Notes under the pieces: model-generated
Told to the model about the DNA's origin: nothing
The model's database searches: none
What the model saw: only the letters and a program-made list of their open reading frames with translations
Origin: an uncultured Lachnospiraceae bacterium
GTDB taxonomy: Bacteria; Bacillota; Clostridia; Lachnospirales; Lachnospiraceae
Direction of reading: 5' to 3'
DNA length: 64,000 nucleotides
Assembly: GCA_905201915.1 (NCBI GenBank)
Contig: CAJKQE010000005.1
Span: 11,088 to 75,087, forward strand
Translations under genes and position numbers: made by a program
Shown: piece after piece, positions 42,224 through 50,384 of the stretch
Layout: every line of letters starts with the position of its first letter
Numbering within the stretch: the stretch's first letter is position 1

Positions 42224-43288
42224 TTATTCTGGTTTTAAAGAAATTTCCATCTGCACCGGCTGATGGTCCGTGTATTCAAAGTCCGTGCTGATGACGGAAA
42301 TATCAGAAACCGTTATATTATCCGATACAATAAAGCCGTCAATGACATAGACCTGTGAGGTTTCATAAGAACCGGTATAAGGCGCATTTAAAAGTCGGCA
42401 GGTTGGATAAGTATCATCAACTGCAAAAGAAAAATGTTCAGGAAGAGTATCCTGACCGATAATTCCGGGAACCCAGTTTTCTGTGTTGGTAATGGGATAT
42501 TTGTCCATTCCTTCAAAAGTCTGATTAAAATCGCCTCCTGCAATGACGTAGTTTCCTGCTTCGTATTCCTTAGATAGCTTTTCAGCCAGCATTTTACTCT
42601 GTGCAATTTTTCCGTCTCCGTCATCATAAGCTTCCAGATGGAAGTTGATCAATACCAGTTCCGCATCAGTACCTTCTAATGGAATACGTGTTTCCTGCAT
42701 ACAGCGCTTTAAGTTGCAGGTTTTTACAGGCCATGAGAAAGACTCAGGAAGTGCAAGGCGGGCAGCACTGTTTACTTTTAAATCTGTCATGGTGAAGATA
42801 CCGCTGTTTACTTTTTCGATAGGCGGAAGGGGATAAGGAACAAAATCGCATTTAAAATTATAAGCAAAAATACCTTCCATATTTAAGGAGCTTTTTAAAT
42901 ATTCTGTTTCATCAATATGAAAAGAACGTTTAGAGTCTTTGTCAACCTCCTGAAGAAAGTAAACATCAGCAGGATTTTCCGTAAGAACCTTTTTAATACC
43001 TGTTAGGTTTGTTTCTACTTGTTCTTTACTGTCCGGCTGTACTTCGGAACCGCCGTCCATGAAGAAATCTTCGCTTTTATCAAGCCCTGCATATCCGATG
43101 TTGTAAGTCATAATACGCAGAGAGTCATCTAAAGACAGTGTACGGGTATTTTTGGGCACTTTTAGAGCTTCTTCTTTCTCCGGTCGATATTCCCGAATGG
43201 TAAGCCATAGAACCGCACAGACTAAGAGGATGAGGATAATGAGGACAACAATCCCCAATCCTTTAAAAAACTTTGAAAATTTTGGCAT
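42224..43288 (-). CDS. Membrane-anchored endonuclease/exonuclease/phosphatase-family hydrolase
   Basis: A 354-residue protein with one N-terminal membrane helix (~10-32) and an EEP (DNase I-like) domain: RIMTYNIGYAGLD, FLQEVDKDSKRS (metal-binding Glu), LINFHLEAYDDGDGK, IAGGDFNQTFEG, and YTDHQPVQMEIS with the catalytic His. Members hydrolyse nucleic acids, inositol phosphates or lipid headgroups; the secreted-side placement suggests an extracytoplasmic phosphodiesterase or sphingomyelinase-like role. I chose the ATG at 43288 because AGGAGGTG lies just upstream; the longer frame to 43357 adds an unsupported extension. Confidence 0.82.
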   Translation of the reverse strand: MPKFSKFFKGLGIVVLIILILLVCAVLWLTIREYRPEKEEALKVPKNTRTLSLDDSLRIMTYNIGYAGLDKSEDFFMDGGSEVQPDSKEQVETNLTGIKKVLTENPADVYFLQEVDKDSKRSFHIDETEYLKSSLNMEGIFAYNFKCDFVPYPLPPIEKVNSGIFTMTDLKVNSAARLALPESFSWPVKTCNLKRCMQETRIPLEGTDAELVLINFHLEAYDDGDGKIAQSKMLAEKLSKEYEAGNYVIAGGDFNQTFEGMDKYPITNTENWVPGIIGQDTLPEHFSFAVDDTYPTCRLLNAPYTGSYETSQVYVIDGFIVSDNITVSDISVISTDFEYTDHQPVQMEISLKPE

Positions 43289-43335
43289 AGAGCACCTCCT
43301 GTGGTGAAAATTATAATTAAAAGTCCAGATACTGT

Positions 43336-43500
43336 CTCCGTGTTTCCTTTCAAACATGACTATTTTCTTGTTTTTCTGCGCCGCTTAGAGATACTTTGTA
43401 CGCCAAACTCGTGCAATAGCACTCAAACACGGCTTCCAAAGCATCGCTATGCTCGAAAAACTGCGAAAATATGCCAAATCGTTTGGAAGGAAACACGGAG
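43336..43500 (+). repeat. Dispersed hairpin repeat, copy A (core 43402-43486)
   Basis: The core starts GCCAAACTCGTGCAATAGCA and holds the shared block GCTCGAAAAACTGCGAAAAT. It is ~80-85% like the cores at 51957 and 54875. Local 20-bp arms flank it: CTCCGTGTTTCCTTTCAAAC (43336-43355) and the near-perfect complement at 43481-43500. The stretch 43501-43663 after it is AT-rich with no gene seen. Confidence 0.8.
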
Positions 43501-43663
43501 CTTATAGCTGCTGTTTTTTAATTATATTTTGAAATTAAAATATACTTGCTGGATTGTTCCGAACTTTGTTTTTCTACAATCCTTACATTATAAAAATTGT
43601 AACACAAACAGATGGGAAAGAACAGTTTTAATATTGATTAGAAAGTTTTTAGAATTTCCTGTC

Positions 43664-43692
43664 TTGACAAATCAGGGGTTTATGCTTATGAT
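43664..43692 (+). promoter_or_regulatory. Sigma-A promoter of the valS T-box transcript
   Basis: TTGACA (43664-43669), 17 bp, TATGAT (43687-43692). The T-box leader begins just after it. Confidence 0.8.
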
Positions 43693-43703
43693 AAAATGCA
43701 AGT

Positions 43704-43895
43704 AAAGGTAGTGAGAAAGAGGAGTACATTCAGGAAACTTACAGAGAGAGCGGCTCATCGGCTGGAAGGCGGCTCAAGGGAAACGGATGGAAGGTAGCTT
43801 TTGAACCGGAAGGCTGAAGGAGAGAACTTTGGTAGGCTTTCCCGCATCGTCAGCGTTAAAGGACTTTTGAGTGATAAATAAAGGTGGTACCGCGA
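43704..43895 (+). ncRNA. T-box riboswitch (valine) upstream of valS
   Basis: Stem I features (AGAGAG near 43743, paired arms) lead to the invariant T-box AAATAAAGGTGGTACCGCGA (43876-43895), which pairs with the NCCA end of uncharged tRNA. A GTA valine codon at 43794-43796 in GGAAGGTAGC is the likely specifier. The terminator at 43906-43954 and valS follow, so uncharged tRNA-Val should switch the gene on. Confidence 0.88.
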
Positions 43896-43905
43896 TGAAT
43901 AATCG

Positions 43906-43954
43906 CCCTTTGTAACTATTTTATAGAAGAAATGGTTATGAGGGGTATTTTTTT
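43906..43954 (+). terminator. Regulated terminator of the valS T-box
   Basis: CCCTTTGTAACTATTT (43906-43921) pairs imperfectly with AAATGGTTATGAGGGG (43930-43945), then a seven-T run (43948-43954). It competes with the antiterminator that uses the T-box sequence. Confidence 0.8.
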
Positions 43955-43982
43955 ACCCTTTATAACCCAAGAGGAGGAAACC

Positions 43983-46628
43983 ATGAGCAAGGAACTTGCA
44001 AAGACTTATGATCCAAAGGGATTAGAGGATCGCATTTATCAGAAATGGCTGGATAACAAATATTTTCATGCAGAAGTAAACAGAGATAAGAAACCGTTTA
44101 CTATTGTTATGCCGCCGCCAAATGTTACAGGACAGCTTCACATGGGACACGCATTAGACGAAACCATGCAGGATATCCTTATTCGTTTTAAGAGAATGCA
44201 GGGATATGAAGCACTGTGGCAGCCGGGAACAGACCATGCAGCTATTGCTACAGAAGTAAAGGTTATTGAAAAATTAAAAGAGCAGGGCATTGATAAAAAC
44301 GAAATTGGCAGAGAAGAATTCTTAAAACACGCTTGGGAATGGAAAGAAGAATACGGCGGAAAGATTATCAATCAGTTGAAAAAACTGGGTGCTTCTGCTG
44401 ACTGGGACAGAGAACGTTTTACTATGGATGAGGGATGTTCCAAAGCAGTGCAGGAAGTTTTCATTAAATTATATGAAAAAGGATATATTTATAAAGGCTC
44501 CAGAATTATTAACTGGTGTCCTGTATGTCAGACTTCTATTTCTGACGCAGAGGTAGAGCATGAGGATCAGGACGGATTTTTCTGGCATATCAATTATCCG
44601 GTAGCAGGAGAAGAAGGTCAGTTCGTAGAAATTGCTACAACAAGACCGGAAACTTTATTAGGCGATACTGCAGTTGCAGTTAATCCGGAAGATGACAGAT
44701 ACAAACATCTGGTTGGAAAAATGCTGAAGCTGCCTCTGACAGACAGAGAAATTCCTGTAATCGCAGATGAATATGTTGACAAAGAATTTGGAACAGGATG
44801 CGTAAAAATCACACCTGCTCATGATCCTAACGACTTTGAAGTTGGAAAACGTCATAACTTAGAAGAAATCAACATTATGAATGATGATGCTACCATTAAT
44901 GAGTTAGGTGGAAAATATGCAGGTATGGATCGCTATGAAGCTAGAAAAGCTATGGTAGCTGATTTGGAAGCACAGGGACTTTTAGTAAAAGTAGTTCCTC
45001 ATTCTCATAGTGTTGGTACACATGACCGTTGTAAGACAACAGTAGAGCCGATGATTAAGCCACAGTGGTTTGTAAGAATGAAGGAAATGGGAGAAGCTGC
45101 TATTGAAACTCTGAAAAACGGAGAATTACAGTTTGTTCCGGAACGTTTTGACAAGACATATATGCACTGGCTGGAAAATATCAGAGACTGGTGTATTTCC
45201 CGTCAGTTATGGTGGGGACACAGAATTCCTGCATACTACTGCGATGAATGTGGGGAAACTGTAGTTGCAAGAGAAATGCCGGAAAAATGTCCGAAGTGTG
45301 GATGCACACATCTTCATCAGGACGAAGATACACTGGACACATGGTTCTCTTCAGCACTCTGGCCATTTTCTACTTTAGGCTGGCCGGAAAAAACAGAGGA
45401 AATGGAATATTTCTATCCTACAGATGTTCTGGTAACAGGATATGACATTATTTTCTTCTGGGTAATCCGTATGGTATTTTCAGGTCTGGAACAGACAGGC
45501 AAAACACCATTCCACCATGTTTTAATTCATGGTCTGGTAAGAGACTCTCAGGGACGTAAGATGAGTAAATCTCTTGGAAACGGTATTGACCCCTTGGAAG
45601 TTATTGACAAATACGGAGCAGATGCGCTGCGTCTTACTTTGATGACAGGCAATGCACCGGGAAATGATATGCGTTTTTACTGGGAACGTATAGAAGCAAG
45701 CAGAAACTTTGCTAATAAGGTATGGAATGCTTCCAGATTTATCATGATGAATTTGGAAAAAGCAGATATTCCAAAGAATATTGATTTACAGACATTGACA
45801 GGCGCAGATAAATGGATTTTATCCAAAGTAAATACACTGGCAAAAGAAGTAACAGAAAATCTGGATAAATACGAACTGGGAATTGCAGTTCAGAAAGTAT
45901 ATGACTTTATCTGGGAAGAATTCTGTGACTGGTATATTGAAATGGTAAAACCACGTCTTTATAATGATGAAGATACTACAAAGGCAGCAGCCCTTTGGAC
46001 ATTGAAAACAGTTTTAAGCAATGCATTAAAGCTCCTTCATCCATATATGCCTTTTATTACAGAAGAAATTTACTGTACACTTTGTCCGGAAGAAGAATCT
46101 ATTATGATTTCTGCATGGCCGGAATTTACAGAAGAGTGGGATTTTGCAGCAGATGAAGAAGCAGTGGAAACAATTAAAGAAGCCGTAAGAGGAATTCGTA
46201 ATGTCCGTACAGGTATGAATGTTCCGCCAAGCAAAAAGGCGAAAGTATTTGTTGTTTCCGAAGATGCAGCAGTCAGAGAAGTATTTGAAAACGGAAAAGT
46301 ATTCTTTGCTACACTTGGTTATGCAAGTGAAGTTTTCGTACAGGCTGACAAAGAGGGAATTGCAGAAGATGCGGTATCAGCGGTAATCGGCAATGCAGTT
46401 ATTTATATGCCGTTTGCAGAGCTGGTAGATATTGAAAAAGAAATTGAGAGATTGAAGAAAGAAGAAGAAAAACTGGAAAAAGAGCTTGCACGTGTAAACG
46501 GTATGCTGAATAATGAACGTTTTATCAGCAAAGCGCCGGAAAGTAAAGTGCAGGAGGAGCGTGAAAAATTAGAACGTTATACAAACATGATGGAACAGGT
46601 AAAAGAGCGTTTAGCACAGCTTCAGTAA
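43983..46628 (+). CDS. valS: Valyl-tRNA synthetase
   Basis: An 881-residue class I synthetase. The HIGH motif is HMGH (53-56, in PPPNVTGQLHMGHALD) and the KMSKS motif is at 526-530 (GRKMSKSLGN). The CP1 editing domain carries TTRPETLLGDTAVAV. A C-terminal coiled coil (EIERLKKEEEKLEKELARVN) is present, as usual for ValRS. ATG 43983 follows GAGGAGG. It charges tRNA-Val and proofreads threonine. Expression is controlled by the T-box leader. Confidence 0.97.
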   Translation: MSKELAKTYDPKGLEDRIYQKWLDNKYFHAEVNRDKKPFTIVMPPPNVTGQLHMGHALDETMQDILIRFKRMQGYEALWQPGTDHAAIATEVKVIEKLKEQGIDKNEIGREEFLKHAWEWKEEYGGKIINQLKKLGASADWDRERFTMDEGCSKAVQEVFIKLYEKGYIYKGSRIINWCPVCQTSISDAEVEHEDQDGFFWHINYPVAGEEGQFVEIATTRPETLLGDTAVAVNPEDDRYKHLVGKMLKLPLTDREIPVIADEYVDKEFGTGCVKITPAHDPNDFEVGKRHNLEEINIMNDDATINELGGKYAGMDRYEARKAMVADLEAQGLLVKVVPHSHSVGTHDRCKTTVEPMIKPQWFVRMKEMGEAAIETLKNGELQFVPERFDKTYMHWLENIRDWCISRQLWWGHRIPAYYCDECGETVVAREMPEKCPKCGCTHLHQDEDTLDTWFSSALWPFSTLGWPEKTEEMEYFYPTDVLVTGYDIIFFWVIRMVFSGLEQTGKTPFHHVLIHGLVRDSQGRKMSKSLGNGIDPLEVIDKYGADALRLTLMTGNAPGNDMRFYWERIEASRNFANKVWNASRFIMMNLEKADIPKNIDLQTLTGADKWILSKVNTLAKEVTENLDKYELGIAVQKVYDFIWEEFCDWYIEMVKPRLYNDEDTTKAAALWTLKTVLSNALKLLHPYMPFITEEIYCTLCPEEESIMISAWPEFTEEWDFAADEEAVETIKEAVRGIRNVRTGMNVPPSKKAKVFVVSEDAAVREVFENGKVFFATLGYASEVFVQADKEGIAEDAVSAVIGNAVIYMPFAELVDIEKEIERLKKEEEKLEKELARVNGMLNNERFISKAPESKVQEEREKLERYTNMMEQVKERLAQLQ

Positions 46629-46647
46629 TTCTTTAGGCACAAATCAG

Positions 46648-46688
46648 GGACAGGGGGATAAGGCTTTTATAGCCATACACCCCTGTTC
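46648..46688 (+). terminator. Branched hairpin after valS
   Basis: ACAGGGG (46650-46656) pairs with CCCCTGT (46680-46686), and GGCT/AGCC pair inside. There is only a short T-stretch, so termination is plausible but weak. Confidence 0.5.
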
Positions 46689-46715
46689 TCATTGCTATTA
46701 AGGAGAATAAATTTT

Positions 46716-48797
46716 ATGAAAGAAATAAAAAAAGTATTTTGTCTGAAATATCTCAATATGTTTTCTGTTCCTTTGCAAATGCTGGCGGTTTGTATCGGTT
46801 ACTTCTTTATTGAAGCAATGTCCAGACATTCTATATGGAGTGCGTGGGAATTTTTACAGGAACGACCTTTGGTATTTTTATATAATGCGTTTCTGATTTT
46901 CACCACTACATTGATTGTATATTTATTCCGCAGACGTGTTTTTGTAAGAACGATTTTGTTTATTTTTTGGATAGGACTTGGAATTATTAACGGTGTACTG
47001 CTTACTATACGAGTTACTCCGTTTACAGGTCCGGATTTACACATGATTACAGATGCTGTTCAGATTGCAGACAGATATTTGTCGCCTTTCTTTTTTTGTG
47101 TAGTAATGGCTGTAGCGATTATTGCAATTATCGGTCTTATTATTTTGTTTTTTAAAGGACCCAAATATCAGGGGAAACTTAGCTATAAAGTCAATGTTCC
47201 TTTGATTATCGTAGCGGTACTTGCTTTTGCGGGAACTACAAAATTAGCGTTGGAAAAGAGAGTGCTTTCCAATTATTTCGGAAATATCGCATTTGCTTAT
47301 GAAGACTATGGATATCCATATTGTTTGGCAACCACAGTATTTAATACCGGAATTTCTTCTCCCAGGGAATATTCAAAAGGCGTAATAAATGAAATTCAGA
47401 CAAGTGAAGAAGTTTTGGAGGAAACAGGAGAAAAAAGACCAAATATCTTATTTTTACAGTTAGAGTCCTTTTTTGATCCTACCTTGGTAGAATACTTAGA
47501 AGTTTCTGAAGATCCTATTCCAACCTTCAGAAAAATGATGAATGACTATTCTTCCGGTTATTTTAAGGTTCCTTCTGTAGGGGCAGGTACAGCGAACACA
47601 GAATTTGAGTCCATTACAGGAATGAGTATGCGTTATTTTGGACCGGGAGAATATCCCTATAAGAGTATTCTGAAAGAGACTACCTGTGAAAGTGCTCCTT
47701 ATGTGTTAAAGGGCTTGGGCTACGGCACTCATGCGATTCATAATAACGAAGCAAATTTCTACGGAAGAAAAAATGTTTTTGCAAATCTGGGATTTGATAC
47801 CTTTACTTCTGAAGAATATATGGCAACACAGGATGATACAAACCCAAATGATTGGATGCGTGACAGAAATCTGACCAGATATATTCTGGAAACAATGGAG
47901 TCTACACCTCAGCAGGATTATGTATATACAATTTCTGTACAGGGACATGGAGATTATCCGGAAGAACCTATGATTGAAAATCCTCAAATTACGGTAAAAG
48001 GAGCTGGCTCTCAGGCAGAGAATTATAAATGGGAGTATTATTGTAATCAGATTTATGAAATGGACCAATTTGTAAAAGAATTGACCGATGAGCTTTCTAA
48101 GCTAGATGAAGATGTTGTGCTGGTTATGTATGGAGACCATCTTCCAACAATGGGATTAAAGGTTACGGATGTAAAGAATAAATATCTTTTCCAGACACAG
48201 TATGTAATCTGGGATAATATGGGATTAGAAAAGAAAGATAAAAATTTGGCAGCATATCAGATGGCTGCTGAAGTAATGGATAGAGTCGGTATTCATGAGG
48301 GTAATATTTTCCGTTTCCATCAGGCAAGAAGAAATACGAAAAATTATCAGGTGGATTTGGAAACTTTGCAGTATGATATTTTATATGGTGAAAAATATGT
48401 ATATGGCGGAGAAAATCCTTTCCAGAGAACAAAAATGCACTTAGGTGTGAAAGAATCAGAGCTTCATGGAATTGATACTCTGGGAGCAACACAGTATTAT
48501 ATTAGAGGTGCTAATTTTACCCAGTCCTCCTTTATGGAAGTAAATGGGGAGCTGATAGAGGCGAATTTTGTAGATGAAAATACCTTACTTCTGTTAAATA
48601 CGACTTTAAAAGAAGGGGATGTAGTGGATGTTGCAATGCGAAGCAACAGTTCTACGCATAAAGTGCTCACAAGAACAGAGAAGTATATTTACCATGAACC
48701 GGTAGAGGGAAGCTCAAGTGCAGAACTAGAATTGATTATTACAGAAGAACCGGAAACCGGCGTGACAGAGGAAAGTCAGACAGAAAAAGAGGAATAA
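46716..48797 (+). CDS. LTA synthase-family phosphoglycerol transferase/sulfatase
   Basis: A 693-residue protein with five N-terminal transmembrane helices (~10-190) and an extracellular alkaline-phosphatase-type domain. PNILFLQLESFFDP begins the catalytic domain, GTANTEFES holds the nucleophile T292, and VLVMYGDHLPTMG carries metal ligands. LtaS-type enzymes polymerise glycerol phosphate from phosphatidylglycerol onto lipoteichoic acid; others modify glycans or hydrolyse phosphodiesters. The ~150-residue C-terminal extension, ending in an acidic Glu/Thr tail, goes beyond LtaS. AAGGAG precedes ATG 46716. Confidence 0.86.
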   Translation: MKEIKKVFCLKYLNMFSVPLQMLAVCIGYFFIEAMSRHSIWSAWEFLQERPLVFLYNAFLIFTTTLIVYLFRRRVFVRTILFIFWIGLGIINGVLLTIRVTPFTGPDLHMITDAVQIADRYLSPFFFCVVMAVAIIAIIGLIILFFKGPKYQGKLSYKVNVPLIIVAVLAFAGTTKLALEKRVLSNYFGNIAFAYEDYGYPYCLATTVFNTGISSPREYSKGVINEIQTSEEVLEETGEKRPNILFLQLESFFDPTLVEYLEVSEDPIPTFRKMMNDYSSGYFKVPSVGAGTANTEFESITGMSMRYFGPGEYPYKSILKETTCESAPYVLKGLGYGTHAIHNNEANFYGRKNVFANLGFDTFTSEEYMATQDDTNPNDWMRDRNLTRYILETMESTPQQDYVYTISVQGHGDYPEEPMIENPQITVKGAGSQAENYKWEYYCNQIYEMDQFVKELTDELSKLDEDVVLVMYGDHLPTMGLKVTDVKNKYLFQTQYVIWDNMGLEKKDKNLAAYQMAAEVMDRVGIHEGNIFRFHQARRNTKNYQVDLETLQYDILYGEKYVYGGENPFQRTKMHLGVKESELHGIDTLGATQYYIRGANFTQSSFMEVNGELIEANFVDENTLLLLNTTLKEGDVVDVAMRSNSSTHKVLTRTEKYIYHEPVEGSSSAELELIITEEPETGVTEESQTEKEE

Positions 48798-48827
48798 AAG
48801 AAAATTTTTTTAACCGACATAATTTGC

Positions 48828-48855
48828 TTGCATATTATTTTCACTCCATTATAAT
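48828..48855 (+). promoter_or_regulatory. Promoter upstream of folC
   Basis: TTGCAT (48828-48833), 16 bp, TATAAT (48850-48855). Transcription would start near 48862, before the hairpin at 48871-48904. Confidence 0.6.
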
Positions 48856-48870
48856 GGTAATTGATATGAG

Positions 48871-48914
48871 GCTACCACATTAGGCAAAGTCTTAGTGCGG
48901 TAGCTTATGTTTTT
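48871..48914 (+). terminator. Hairpin with T-run in the folC leader
   Basis: GCTACCACATTAGG (48871-48884) pairs with CTTAGTGCGGTAGC (48891-48904; one mismatch, two G-U), followed by TTATGTTTTT. It may end the upstream gene's transcript or act as an attenuator for folC. Confidence 0.55.
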
Positions 48915-48931
48915 AGAACAGGAGGGATAGC

Positions 48932-50233
48932 TTGTTTACTTATGACGAAGCGGTAAATTATATAGAAGATATACCGAAATTTACAACGAAAAATAAATTA
49001 GAACACACCAGGAAATGTCTGGACATGTTGGGCAGCCCTGATAAAGATAGAAAAATTATTCATGTTGCAGGAACAAATGGAAAAGGAAGTGTTTGTGCTT
49101 TTCTTTCTACTATGTTGGAAGCACATGGTTTTCGATGTGGTTTATTCACATCTCCTCATCTTATAAAGATTAACGAGCGTTTTCAGATTAATGAGGTGAT
49201 GGTTTCTGATGAAGGTTTTTTAGAGGCATTTTTGCAAGTGAAAGCTTTGTCAGATAAGCTTTTAGAAGCAGGGGATTATCACCCTACTTATTTTGAATTT
49301 CTTTTTCTCATGGGAATGGTGATTTTTCAGAAGGAAAATGTGGATTATATTATTTTAGAAACGGGCTTAGGTGGAAGACTGGATGCCACAAATGCTATTT
49401 TAACCCCCATTGCCTGTGTGATTACATCCATAAGTCTTGACCATGTAGAATATCTGGGTAATACGATTACACAGATTGCAGGAGAAAAGGCAGGAATTAT
49501 TAAACCGCAGGTGCCGGTGATTTTTGATGGAAATAATCAGGAAGCAGCAGAAGTGATGAAAAAGAGAGCGCAGGAGTTGGGATGTCCTTGGTATGAAGTG
49601 AAAGAAGAAAATCAGAAGCTTTTAGACTTTACGCCGGAAGGAATTCGTTTTATCAGCCAGTCTGCTGTCTATGGAGATACGGAATTATTTGTTCCTTTTA
49701 CTGCAAAATATCAGATGATGAATGCTTCTCTGGCACTGGAGACTATGGGTGCTTTGAAGCAGTATCACGGTATGGAAAAAGCAGAGCTGGTACAGGGAAT
49801 GAAGAATACCCGTTGGCAGGGACGAATGGAAACCATACTTCCAGGTGTAATTGTAGATGGGGCACATAATGAAGATGGTGTTGCAAAGTTTGTTGAAACA
49901 GTGCGCCATTTCCAGAAGGATTATGAAATTACCCTGTTGTTTACTACAGTTTCAGATAAGGAATTTCCGGATATGATTGCCAAAATCTGTGACGGGCTTC
50001 ATTTTACGAACGTGGTGACAACAGAAATATGGGGAAGCAGAAAGCAGTCTGCTTTAGAACTTGCGGGACTTTTCAAGGAAAACGGATGTGAGAACGTTCT
50101 GGTGGAAACAAATCCGGAAAAAGCTTTTGAGGAAGCTTATAAGCTGAAGAAAGACGGATTGCTGTTTGTAGTAGGGTCTTTGTATCTTGTAGGGGAGATT
50201 AAGGACTATGTAAGGAGGAGAGTGCATGATTAA
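48932..50233 (+). CDS. folC: Bifunctional folylpolyglutamate/dihydrofolate synthase
   Basis: A 433-residue Mur-ligase-fold enzyme. The P-loop is GTNGKGS (47-53), followed by LFTSPHLIKINERFQIN, a family signature, and the ETGLGGRLDATN motif; VDGAHNEDG marks the C-terminal domain. It adds glutamate to dihydropteroate and to tetrahydrofolates. Translation begins at TTG 48932: it gives the expected N-terminus (MFTYDEAVNYI) and AGGAGGG is placed right before it; no ATG fits. The stop overlaps a short downstream ORF. Confidence 0.94.
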   Translation: MFTYDEAVNYIEDIPKFTTKNKLEHTRKCLDMLGSPDKDRKIIHVAGTNGKGSVCAFLSTMLEAHGFRCGLFTSPHLIKINERFQINEVMVSDEGFLEAFLQVKALSDKLLEAGDYHPTYFEFLFLMGMVIFQKENVDYIILETGLGGRLDATNAILTPIACVITSISLDHVEYLGNTITQIAGEKAGIIKPQVPVIFDGNNQEAAEVMKKRAQELGCPWYEVKEENQKLLDFTPEGIRFISQSAVYGDTELFVPFTAKYQMMNASLALETMGALKQYHGMEKAELVQGMKNTRWQGRMETILPGVIVDGAHNEDGVAKFVETVRHFQKDYEITLLFTTVSDKEFPDMIAKICDGLHFTNVVTTEIWGSRKQSALELAGLFKENGCENVLVETNPEKAFEEAYKLKKDGLLFVVGSLYLVGEIKDYVRRRVHD

Positions 50234-50354
50234 TTACGAAGAAGAACTGAAGAAGTTTCAACCGTGTTTAGATGTAGACGATGCAGAAGGGGCAATTTAT
50301 AAACAAGATTTGACAGATGTCATTGATATTTTGAAAGAAATGATGCGAGATAAT
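50226..50354 (+). CDS. Small acidic protein, unknown function
   Basis: A 42-residue ORF (MINYEEELKKFQPCLDVDDA..., ending ILKENDAR) that overlaps the end of folC by 8 bp. GGAGGAGAG sits just before its ATG, so it is probably translated by coupling. It is helical and acidic, with no membrane segment or known motif. I recall similar short ORFs behind folC in related gut Firmicutes but cannot confirm this here. Confidence 0.5.
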
Positions 50355-50384
50355 CATAAAACATCTGAGAAATAGGAGAAGAAT

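Noticed and set aside
42388..42627. Alternative frame ORF in the EEP gene suggesting a frameshift
   Set aside because: The EEP frame is intact across all its motifs, so no frameshift is needed.
43385..43500. CRISPR-like interpretation of the dispersed repeats
   Set aside because: The copies are far apart, single at each locus and have no regular spacers.
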